Assembly: GCA_937920635.1 (NCBI GenBank)
Contig: CAKZUE010000064.1
Location: forward strand, 1 to 42,338
Length of the DNA: 42,338 nucleotides
Reading direction: 5' to 3'
From: an uncultured Bryobacteraceae bacterium
Lineage (GTDB): Bacteria; Acidobacteriota; Terriglobia; Bryobacterales; Bryobacteraceae
Part shown: positions 1 to 6,618 of the stretch, piece by piece
How positions within the stretch are numbered: position 1 is the stretch's first letter
How the letters are laid out: every line of letters starts with the position of its first letter
Translations under genes and position numbers: made by a program
The notes under the pieces: model-generated
What the model saw: the letters and a program-made list of their open reading frames with translations, nothing else
Databases searched by the model: none
What the model was told of the DNA's origin: nothing

Positions 1-1
1 G

Positions 2-79
2 CGCGCCGAACAGGCGGTTCGCAACTACGACCCCTGCATCTCCTGCGCCACCCACTTCCTGAAACTCCGCCGCCACTGA
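2..79 (+). CDS. [NiFe] hydrogenase large subunit, C-terminal end (partial)
   Basis: The window opens inside a gene whose last 25 codons end at a TGA. The tail contains DPCISCATH, the C-terminal metal-binding motif of [NiFe] hydrogenase large subunits, where the two cysteines bind nickel and bridge to iron. The CISCATH spelling is typical of cytoplasmic group 3 enzymes (3b sulfhydrogenase or 3d HoxH-like) rather than the membrane group 1 form. Seven residues (FLKLRRH) follow the conserved histidine; in this family such a tail is removed by a maturation protease after cofactor insertion. The rest of the gene lies upstream of the window, so the subgroup and operon partners cannot be seen. Confidence 0.85.
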   Translation, partial: RAEQAVRNYDPCISCATHFLKLRRH

Positions 80-110
80 ACCCGCTGTAGCCAAACGGAG
101 CCGCAAGGGA

Positions 111-125
111 GCGGGCGCAGCCCGC
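111..125. terminator. GC hairpin after hydrogenase gene (possible terminator or REP-like)
   Basis: A perfect 6-bp stem GCGGGC / GCCCGC with a 3-nt loop lies 32 bases after the hydrogenase stop. It has no T-tract, so intrinsic termination is doubtful. The surrounding pattern (cggag, hairpin, then gagcgg) resembles the REP-like hairpins near 12.7 and 40.0 kb. Confidence 0.3.
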
Positions 126-248
126 GGCCGAGCGGACACCCCCTCACCCCATCAGCCCTGCCCAACGGTGCCGCGACCGAGCGTATCGTCCCGGTCTGCT
201 CCCACGGCCTCCCGGGCGGCCGCCGGCACGAACTCAGGGAGCAGGGTA

Positions 249-278
249 TTGACATCAAAAGAAAGAGAGACGTAACCT
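249..278 (+). promoter_or_regulatory. Possible sigma70-type promoter for the small secreted protein
   Basis: An exact TTGACA at 249-254 is followed after 18 bases by a weak -10 candidate TAACCT at 273-278. It is the only clear -35 box upstream of the GTG start at 300. The -10 match is poor, so this is tentative. Confidence 0.3.
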
Positions 279-299
279 GATGGCACAGTTGGAGGGCCC

Positions 300-635
300 G
301 TGAATTTGAAATCATTTTTGTTCGCTGTTTCTCTTCTCGTTCTGGTTCCCTTCTCCCTCTGTCACGCCACGGATTGTGTGATATCGGCATCGCCGGATCC
401 CCTGATGCTTCTCAGCGTCGACTGGTACGATTGGTGCGGCCAGTACCTTGGCACGTATCCCCTGGGGGGCGATATTCAAGTCATCTACTCTTTTCCGCCA
501 GCGTGCGTTCCCGCAGCTTGGTGGAGTGTCACAGTCTCCCCGCTCAGTCAGAATTACGTGTGGGGCCCGGACCTGATCGGCGATGTCTGGATCACATCGT
601 TCCACTACTATCCTGTTCCTCCAAACCTCCCATGA
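300..635 (+). CDS. Small secreted protein of unknown function
   Basis: This 111-residue protein starts at a GTG preceded by a good ribosome site (ggagg at 291-295). Residues 1-23 are a classic signal peptide: positive MNLK, hydrophobic core, then a CHA cleavage site. The mature part of about 88 residues is rich in Trp, Tyr and Pro and has three cysteines (near 26, 46 and 69), with no recognised domain. It lies 21 bases before the VWA-like protein gene on the same strand and may be cotranscribed with it. I do not recognise the family; it is probably periplasmic or extracellular. Confidence 0.55.
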   Translation: MNLKSFLFAVSLLVLVPFSLCHATDCVISASPDPLMLLSVDWYDWCGQYLGTYPLGGDIQVIYSFPPACVPAAWWSVTVSPLSQNYVWGPDLIGDVWITSFHYYPVPPNLP

Positions 636-656
636 GATCCCGATTCGATTAGTCCT

Positions 657-1769
657 ATGCACGGATCAGTGGCCTACGCGCCATCGCTTCTGTATTCTCT
701 CGCGATCTCTGCGTTTCTGGCGAGCTTCCCGGTGTCAGGGGAAGGCGTGCGCGCGGCCGGAACGCAGGAGAAGCGGCCAGTCTATACGGCGTCGTCAAGG
801 CTTGTACTATTGGATGTCCTTGTCCAGGAAAGATCCACGGGCCAGCCTGTTTCTGGCCTTCATCAAGACGATTTCGAGATTCGCGATGAAGGGGAACTCC
901 GCGATATTTCCCACTTTGATACTGAACTATTCCGCCTTGACGTCATCTTTATTCTGGATTTGACCAGCAGGGTCAGCGCGCGCGGAGTGCCGACAGGCGA
1001 GAGCACTTATCGGGCTTTCTACAACGCCGTGGTGGAGGCGGCACGGCGTGTGGGTGAATTGGACCGCCTGGGCGTGGTCAGCATGTCCGCGAACGGCGTA
1101 GCGATCCTGGCCGATCTGGGATACGAGAAGGAAAAATCACTCCAGGCGATCCGTGACGCTTTGTTCGGCCCTGTCGCGCCGGACACAATCGGACGGCCCC
1201 GCCTGTATCCCGCCCTGATTCTGGCCGGCAGCCAGTTCCGGGGCGAACAGGAACTTGGACGGCGCCGCGTCGTTTTGGTCTGGACGCACAACCGCGCCCT
1301 TCGTAACGAAGAGGAGCTGAAGCAGGCGATCGCTGTCCTAAAAGACAGATCGGTAACCGTTGTGGGGATTGTGAGTCCTCTGAAGCGCCTGCGAGCGGCC
1401 CCGCAGCCGCCTTCCCCCGGGAGCCGCCCACCGGCCCCCCGATTTCCACCAAGGCTGCCTCCAGTGCCGCCTGGGCCATCGCCCGATCCCCGGCCGCAAA
1501 CGGAGGTGGTCGAAGAGCCCGAGACCTACGCGCTGGATCCTGTAGTAGAGAGCACCGGAGGAACGATCCTGCGGCCGGCCGGCTTTGATCTCGTGGATTG
1601 GAATGCGTTTCTGGGGCGAGTCCGCTGGAAATATCGCTTGGCTTTTTATCCGCCGCCAGACCTGCCGAGTGGAATCGAGCGGCGGTTGGAAGTCCGCCTG
1701 ACAGATGCAGCGCAGCAGAAATGCCGCAACTGCATCGTGACCGCGCGCTCGTCCTATCGGGTCCCGTGA
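657..1769 (+). CDS. VWFA-related Acidobacteriota-type exported protein
   Basis: The 370-residue protein has a hydrophobic N-terminus (about residues 8-30) consistent with a signal peptide. Residues 45-90 read VLLDVLVQE...VSGL..DDFEI.DEG, the hallmark segment preceding the VWA fold in the VWFA-related proteins expanded in Acidobacteriota. The VWA-like fold follows (about 93-240: DVIFILDLTS, later RRVVLVWTHN and VTVVGIVS). The metal site is degenerate: instead of DxSxS it reads DLTSR. A proline-rich linker (about 243-285) leads to a C-terminal segment seen in the family. The role is unknown; such domains usually mediate protein-protein contacts. No Shine-Dalgarno is obvious before the ATG. Confidence 0.75.
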   Translation: MHGSVAYAPSLLYSLAISAFLASFPVSGEGVRAAGTQEKRPVYTASSRLVLLDVLVQERSTGQPVSGLHQDDFEIRDEGELRDISHFDTELFRLDVIFILDLTSRVSARGVPTGESTYRAFYNAVVEAARRVGELDRLGVVSMSANGVAILADLGYEKEKSLQAIRDALFGPVAPDTIGRPRLYPALILAGSQFRGEQELGRRRVVLVWTHNRALRNEEELKQAIAVLKDRSVTVVGIVSPLKRLRAAPQPPSPGSRPPAPRFPPRLPPVPPGPSPDPRPQTEVVEEPETYALDPVVESTGGTILRPAGFDLVDWNAFLGRVRWKYRLAFYPPPDLPSGIERRLEVRLTDAAQQKCRNCIVTARSSYRVP

Positions 1770-2128
1770 AAGATGCGGGATGGAAAAGAAGGCGTCGAGT
1801 CAACACGCCGCTGCAAGGAGGAGATGCCGCGCTTCAGCCACAAGCATCGTTGAAGGGCCCGCACGCGCTTCGGAGCGGATGAGCAGCCAGAGCTTCAGTC
1901 GCCGGAAGCACCGCGAGGGAAGCGCTCCTCCGAACCTCGAACAAGAGCGGCCAACGGCATCGTGCCTCATGCGATCTCGCACAGCAACCGTGCCGTAGTT
2001 GCGGCGCGGAGCCGCTGCCCTTGGCCATCAGTTCTCGCGGCGTCCCTGGCGCAGGTGCTGCTTCTGGTTTTCAGGGCTTCGGCCCCCCGGCCAGCCTCGT
2101 CCCCTAATCCGGGATTCTCAGGCCCCCC
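1770..2128. other. Gene-free spacer
   Basis: This 359-base stretch lies between the VWA gene and the end of def, whose transcription converges on it. Short frames exist on both strands but have no ribosome sites or recognisable products. No tRNA or clear terminator was seen. Confidence 0.5.
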
Positions 2129-2641
2129 TCACTCCCACTCGCCCGCCTTCACCAGCTTCCGGATCTTGCGCTTGATCAGGTCCCGCTTCAGCAGGCTCAG
2201 GTGCTGGAGAAACAGAATGCCATCGAGATGATCGATCTCATGCTGGATGGCGCGCGCCAACAGCTCCTCACCCTCGGTCTCGAAGAAGTTCCCCTCCACG
2301 TCCTGCGCCCGCACCCGCACCCGGTAGGCGCGCTTGACGTCCTCGCGGAATCCGGGGATCGACAGGCACCCCTCCTCGCCGATCTGCGTGCCCTCCTTCA
2401 CCAGGATCTCGGGATTCACGAGCACGAGCTTCGCCGCTTCGTCCTCGCCCGCGCTGTGGTCGAGAACCGCCAGCCGCTTCGACACACCCACCTGCGGCGC
2501 CGCCAGCCCGATGCCTTTGTTGGCGTACATCGTCTCGAACATGTCGTCGACAAGCTGCCGCAGCTCGCCGTTGAATTCCGCCACCGGCTCCGCCCTGGTC
2601 TCCAGCACCGGGTCGCCGTACTTGCGAATGCGCAGAATCAT
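2129..2641 (-). CDS. def: Peptide deformylase
   Basis: The 170-residue protein removes the N-terminal formyl group from nascent proteins in the cytoplasm. All three family motifs are present: GIGLAAPQVG (43-52), EGCLS with metal ligand Cys92 (90-94) and HEIDH (134-138) with ligands His134 and His138 and catalytic Glu135. Length is typical. The ATG at 2641 lies 8 bases after the aroC stop, so the two genes are probably one transcript with aroC first. The same frame stays open upstream inside aroC, but homology starts at MILRIRKYGDPVL, the usual deformylase N-terminus. Confidence 0.97.
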   Translation of the reverse strand: MILRIRKYGDPVLETRAEPVAEFNGELRQLVDDMFETMYANKGIGLAAPQVGVSKRLAVLDHSAGEDEAAKLVLVNPEILVKEGTQIGEEGCLSIPGFREDVKRAYRVRVRAQDVEGNFFETEGEELLARAIQHEIDHLDGILFLQHLSLLKRDLIKRKIRKLVKAGEWE

Positions 2642-2649
2642 GGCTCCTG

Positions 2650-3822
2650 TCAGAACTCCCTGATCTGTTGGATGTAGCCGTCGAAATTTCGACGCGCCTC
2701 CGTGAGCGAATCGCCGCCGAATTTTTCCACCATCGCCCCGGCCAGCACCAGCGCCACCATCGCCTCCCCGATCACTCCGGCGGCGGGCACGACGCAGACG
2801 TCGCTTCGTTCGTAGGCCGCCAGCGCGGGCTCGCGCGTGTCCAGATCCACGCTTTCCAGCGGCCTGCGCAGCGTCGAGATCGGCTTCAGATACCCTCGCA
2901 CCACGATGTCCTGCCCGTTCGTGATGCCGCCCTCCAGCCCGCCCGCCTGATTGGCCCCGCGCGTGAAGCGCCGCTCCCCGCGGTCGTAGTGGATCGTGTC
3001 CTGCACCTTCGAGCCGAACTCTTCGGCCGCCAGTTCGGCCTCCCCGATCATGACGCCCTTCACCGCCTGGATCGACAGAATCGCCTGCGCCAGCTTCCCG
3101 TCCAGCCGCGAGTCCCAGGTGATGTGCGAGCCCAGCCCCACGGGCACCCCGTGCGCGCGCACCTCGAACACCCCGCCCACCGTGTCGCCGGTGCGGTAGG
3201 CTTCGTCGACCACCGCCTTCATCCGCGCCTCGGCTTCCGGATCCACGCAGCCAAGCAGCACTTCGTCCTTTTGCGCCAGCGCCGCCAGCTCGTCCCACTC
3301 GGCGTGCCGCTCCAGCCGCGCCACGCCCACCTGGATCACATGGCTCAGCACTTCGATGCCGAATTGCCTGAGGTACTGCTTCGCCAGCGCTCCCAGCGCC
3401 ACCCGCGCCGTGGTCTCGCGCGCCGAAGCCCGCTCCAGAATGTAGCGCGCGTCGTGGTAGTTGTACTTCACCGCCCCCGCCAGGTCCGCGTGGCCGGGAC
3501 GCGGCCGCTTCAGCGGCTTCTGCTTCTCCGCGCTGTCCGGCGCGGCTTCCACCGGCAGCGCTTCGGTCCAGTTCTGCCAGTCGCGGTTGCGCACGATCAC
3601 CGCGATGGGCGCGCCCGTCGTCTGCGAGTGGCGCACGCCGCTGACAATCTCCGCCGTGTCGGTCTCGATTTTCATCCGCCCGCCGCGGCCGTAGCCCTGC
3701 TGGCGCCGCCACAGTTCCCGGTTGACGGCGGCCACCGAGACGGGCACGCCCGCGGGCAGTCCGGTCAGGGTGGCGACGAGGCAGGCGCCATGGCTCTCGC
3801 CGGCGGTTTCGAATCGGAACAT
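2650..3822 (-). CDS. aroC: Chorismate synthase
   Basis: The 390-residue enzyme makes chorismate from EPSP, the last shikimate step, using reduced FMN. Signatures include GESHG at residues 8-12, the RPGHADL segment near 115 and the FMN-binding GGITNGQDI stretch near 292-300. Length fits the bacterial family. The gene starts just downstream of a perfect inverted repeat (3832-3849) and is followed within 8 bases by def. Aromatic biosynthesis paired with deformylase is not a functional pair; they simply seem to share transcription. Confidence 0.97.
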   Translation of the reverse strand: MFRFETAGESHGACLVATLTGLPAGVPVSVAAVNRELWRRQQGYGRGGRMKIETDTAEIVSGVRHSQTTGAPIAVIVRNRDWQNWTEALPVEAAPDSAEKQKPLKRPRPGHADLAGAVKYNYHDARYILERASARETTARVALGALAKQYLRQFGIEVLSHVIQVGVARLERHAEWDELAALAQKDEVLLGCVDPEAEARMKAVVDEAYRTGDTVGGVFEVRAHGVPVGLGSHITWDSRLDGKLAQAILSIQAVKGVMIGEAELAAEEFGSKVQDTIHYDRGERRFTRGANQAGGLEGGITNGQDIVVRGYLKPISTLRRPLESVDLDTREPALAAYERSDVCVVPAAGVIGEAMVALVLAGAMVEKFGGDSLTEARRNFDGYIQQIREF

Positions 3823-3831
3823 AGGGCTGAT

Positions 3832-3849
3832 ATTCCAGCGTACTGGAAT
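3832..3849. promoter_or_regulatory. Perfect palindrome upstream of aroC, possible operator
   Basis: ATTCCAG and CTGGAAT (7 bp each) flank the spacer CGTA. The palindrome ends 10 bases before the aroC ATG and, read on the minus strand, overlaps the only AT-rich (-10-like) stretch, GGAATAT. Placement over the probable transcription start fits a repressor site for aroC-def; an mRNA hairpin near the ribosome site is the alternative. Confidence 0.4.
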
Positions 3850-3862
3850 CGCGCCGAAACCA

Positions 3863-4360
3863 TCAACTTTCCAGCACGAACCGCAGCGGCAGGTGCGCCG
3901 AGCGCCGGATGCCGATCCGCGGCGTCACGACAATCGACTCGCGCCGCGCCGCGGGCGCAGCGAGGATCCGCAGCGGGCTGTGCAACAAATCCCAGCCGTT
4001 CTGTTCCAGCGTGATCCCCAGCGCCCGGGTCACTTTTCCCGGTCCATCCCCGCATCCTTCCACCGCCCGGATCAGCACGCATCCCGGGATCCCTTCGGGC
4101 TCCGCCACCACATTCAGGCAGCAGTGCATCCCATAGGCGAGGAACACATAGGCATGCCCGGGACGCCCGAACAGCACCTCCGTGCGCCCCGTGCGCCCGC
4201 TCCAGGCGTGCGCCGCCTCGTCGCCTTCCGGCAGATACGCCTCCACCTCCAGGATCCGCCCTCCCCTGCCCCGGAACTCGAGCCGCTGCCCCAGAAGCCC
4301 GCGCGCCACTTCCACCGTGGGCCGGGCGTAAAAGCTGCGGGGCAGGACTCGGGCGGCCAT
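3863..4360 (-). CDS. 3-methyladenine DNA glycosylase (AAG/MPG family)
   Basis: The 165-residue protein belongs to the alkyladenine DNA glycosylase family, which excises alkylated purines in base-excision repair. Visible family segments are LPRSFY near the N-terminus, ILEVEAYLPEGDEAAHA (about 36-52, containing the catalytic Glu region), GHAYVFLAYGMHCCLNVV (68-85) and GDGPGKVTRALGI (about 103-115). It is somewhat shorter than the usual 180-200 residues, mainly between the GPGK motif and the C-terminus, but no frameshift is evident. It lies upstream of aroC on the same strand, with the aroC palindrome between them. Confidence 0.9.
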   Translation of the reverse strand: MAARVLPRSFYARPTVEVARGLLGQRLEFRGRGGRILEVEAYLPEGDEAAHAWSGRTGRTEVLFGRPGHAYVFLAYGMHCCLNVVAEPEGIPGCVLIRAVEGCGDGPGKVTRALGITLEQNGWDLLHSPLRILAAPAARRESIVVTPRIGIRRSAHLPLRFVLES

Positions 4361-4393
4361 CTCGCGTTACGCTAGGTGAGAGTATCACGAGCC

Positions 4394-4945
4394 ATGCGCC
4401 TGTTTGTGGGCATCGATCTGCCGTACGAAGTGCGGCGCAACCTGGAACTGCTGCTTCAGATGCTGCGGCCGAAAGCCGGCATCCAGTGGAGCCCGCCGTC
4501 CAACCTGCATATCACGACGAAATTCATCGGCGAGTGGCCGGAAGAGGATCTCGATATCCTGAAACAGGCTCTCGCGGAAATTCCTCCGCCGGGAGAATTC
4601 CGCGTCGATATTCAGGGTTTGGGATGGTTTCCCAACGAGCGAAATCCGCGTGTTTTCTGGGCCGGCATCCGCGGCGGAGAGAGCTTGCCGCTGCTGGCGC
4701 GGGCCACGGAGGACGCCTGTGAAGCGTTGGGAATCGCCCGCGAAGACCGCCCCTTCAGTCCTCACCTCACGCTGGCCCGCATCCGCCGCCCCGTGGATCT
4801 GGCGGCGCTGCGCAAGGCGCTGGAGTCGCTCCCTTCGGACCATTTCGGCCGCTTTACCGCCACCCAATTCCACCTGTATGAGAGCAAATTGCGCCCCGGC
4901 GGCAGCATTTATACGAAATTAGCCAGCTTTCCTTTGGCAAAATGA
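4394..4945 (+). CDS. thpR: RNA 2',3'-cyclic phosphodiesterase (LigT/ThpR)
   Basis: The 183-residue protein is a 2H-phosphoesterase that opens 2',3'-cyclic phosphates on RNA ends. The two catalytic HxTx motifs are HITT (about residue 39) and HLTL (about 124), and the N-terminus MRLFVGIDLP is typical of the family. The ATG at 4394 is preferred over an in-frame GTG at 4376 because family homology begins at MRLF. Its stop overlaps the plsY start by 4 bases (ATGA), suggesting translational coupling in a thpR-plsY-gpsA operon. It diverges from the glycosylase gene across 33 bases. Confidence 0.93.
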   Translation: MRLFVGIDLPYEVRRNLELLLQMLRPKAGIQWSPPSNLHITTKFIGEWPEEDLDILKQALAEIPPPGEFRVDIQGLGWFPNERNPRVFWAGIRGGESLPLLARATEDACEALGIAREDRPFSPHLTLARIRRPVDLAALRKALESLPSDHFGRFTATQFHLYESKLRPGGSIYTKLASFPLAK

Positions 4946-5547
4946 CGGAAAAACTGCTTGTCATGCTGGCCGCCTATCTCATCGGCGGCATCCCGTTCGG
5001 ATATCTGATCGTCAAGCTGCGCACCGGCCGCGACGTGCGGCAGATGGGCAGCGGCAACATCGGCGCCACCAACGTGCTGCGCACCACCGGGCGCGGCTGG
5101 GGCGTACTGACGCTGCTGCTGGACATCGCCAAGGGCTGGGTGGCGTGCGCCATCATGCAGCGCCTGGCCGGCGGCTCGCCTGAGTGGATCGCCGCCGCCG
5201 GCGTGGCCGTCGTGCTGGGCCACGCCTTTCCGGTCTGGCTGCGGTTCCAGGGCGGCAAGGCGGTGGCCAGCTTTGTCGGCGTGGCGCTACATCTGGCGCC
5301 CTGGGCGCTGGCTGCCGTGGCAGCCGTGTTCGTCATCACCGTCGCCGCCACGCGCTACATCTCGCTCGGCTCGATCCTCGGCGCGGGGCTGTTTCCGTTC
5401 GCTGTCTGGATCCTCTATCATCCCGGCCCGGGCGTGATGAGCGCCGTCGCCTTCTGCGGCGCGTTCATCATCTGGCGCCACCGCTCCAACATCCAGCGCC
5501 TGCGCGCGGGTACCGAGAACGTCTTCCGCTTCGGAGGCAGGAAGTGA
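4942..5547 (+). CDS. plsY: Glycerol-3-phosphate acyltransferase PlsY
   Basis: The 201-residue integral membrane enzyme transfers the acyl group from acyl-phosphate to glycerol-3-phosphate to start phospholipid synthesis. Family motifs are GSGNIGATNVLR (about 37-48), GHAFPVWLRFQGGK (about 93-106) and WRHRSNIQRL near the C-terminus; five or so hydrophobic segments are visible. Its substrate is made by PlsX, encoded 35 kb away in the same window. It overlaps thpR and gpsA by 4 bases each, and gpsA makes its co-substrate glycerol-3-phosphate, so the operon has a clear logic. Confidence 0.97.
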   Translation: MTEKLLVMLAAYLIGGIPFGYLIVKLRTGRDVRQMGSGNIGATNVLRTTGRGWGVLTLLLDIAKGWVACAIMQRLAGGSPEWIAAAGVAVVLGHAFPVWLRFQGGKAVASFVGVALHLAPWALAAVAAVFVITVAATRYISLGSILGAGLFPFAVWILYHPGPGVMSAVAFCGAFIIWRHRSNIQRLRAGTENVFRFGGRK

Positions 5548-6542
5548 ACCGGCTGGCCGTGGTCGGTGGCGGAAGCTGGGGCACGGCGCTGGCCATCGTT
5601 CTGGCGCCGCGTTTCCCCGAAGTCCGGCTTTGGGTCTATGAAGAAGACCTGGCCGCGCGCATGGCGCGCACGCGCGGAAACGACGTTTTTCTGCCGGGAT
5701 TCGAACTGCCCCCGAATGTTTTTCCGTCGGCGGACCTGAGGGCGTGCGTCGAGGGAGCGGACATCGTTCTCAGCGTCATGCCGTCGGACCACGTGCGGCG
5801 CGTTTACGGACTGATGCTCGACTGGCTTGATCCTCGCATGCTGTTCGTCAGCGCCACCAAAGGCATCGAGCAGGGCTCGCTGAAGCGCATGTCGGAGGTG
5901 ATTACAGAGGTCACCAGGCAAAAATTCCCGCCCCGCGTGGGCGTGCTCAGCGGCCCCACCTTCGCTCGCGAAGTGGCCCGAGGCGAGCCCGCCGCGGTGG
6001 TCATCTCCTCTCACGACGCGGAACTCGCCCGGCAGGTGCAGCAGGCCTTCTCCGGCCCCACGCTGCGGCTGTATACGAATTCGGATCCGGTGGGCGTCGA
6101 ATTCGGCGCGGCGCTGAAAAACGTCATCGCCATCGCCGCCGGCGTCTGCGCCGGGCTTGGGCTGGGGGCCAACACGCTGGCTGCCCTGGTCACGCGCGGG
6201 TTGGCGGAAATCACGCGCCTGGCCGTCGCCGCCGGCGGGCAGGCGCGCACGCTCGCCGGTCTCGCCGGACTCGGCGACCTCGTCCTCACCTGCCACGGCG
6301 CGCTCAGCCGCAACCGCACCGTGGGTGTCGAGCTCGGCCGCGGCCGCAGGCTCGGCGAGATCCTCTCCGGCATGCGCATGGTCGCCGAAGGCGTCCATAC
6401 GACCTACGCCGCCGTGGATCTGGCCGCCCGCCTCGGCGTGGACATGCCCATCACGGCCCAGATGCACGCGGTGCTGCGCGGCGAAAAGAGCCCGCGGGAG
6501 AGCCTGCGGGAATTGATGGAACGCTCGCTCAAAGAAGAATAG
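5544..6542 (+). CDS. gpsA: NAD(P)-dependent glycerol-3-phosphate dehydrogenase
   Basis: The 332-residue cytoplasmic enzyme reduces dihydroxyacetone phosphate to glycerol-3-phosphate for membrane lipids. The Rossmann motif VVGGGSWGTALA is at residues 5-16; later come SATKGIE, LSGPTFAREVARGEPAAVVI and GVEFGAALKNVIAIAAG containing the catalytic Lys region. The GTG at 5544 overlaps the plsY stop by 4 bases (GTGA) and sits right before the dinucleotide-binding motif. The open frame extends far upstream through plsY, but that part is out-of-frame shadow, not protein. Confidence 0.95.
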   Translation: MNRLAVVGGGSWGTALAIVLAPRFPEVRLWVYEEDLAARMARTRGNDVFLPGFELPPNVFPSADLRACVEGADIVLSVMPSDHVRRVYGLMLDWLDPRMLFVSATKGIEQGSLKRMSEVITEVTRQKFPPRVGVLSGPTFAREVARGEPAAVVISSHDAELARQVQQAFSGPTLRLYTNSDPVGVEFGAALKNVIAIAAGVCAGLGLGANTLAALVTRGLAEITRLAVAAGGQARTLAGLAGLGDLVLTCHGALSRNRTVGVELGRGRRLGEILSGMRMVAEGVHTTYAAVDLAARLGVDMPITAQMHAVLRGEKSPRESLRELMERSLKEE

Positions 6543-6618
6543 CCGGCTCCGATTCACGGCCCAAGCGGCGCGCATTACGGCTTCTCTTCCGGCAGGACGT
6601 CTGATATCATAAGCCGAT

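Noticed and set aside
2668-4014. 448-codon frame antisense to aroC
   Set aside because: His/Arg/Pro-rich shadow with no motifs; chorismate synthase on the other strand is unambiguous.
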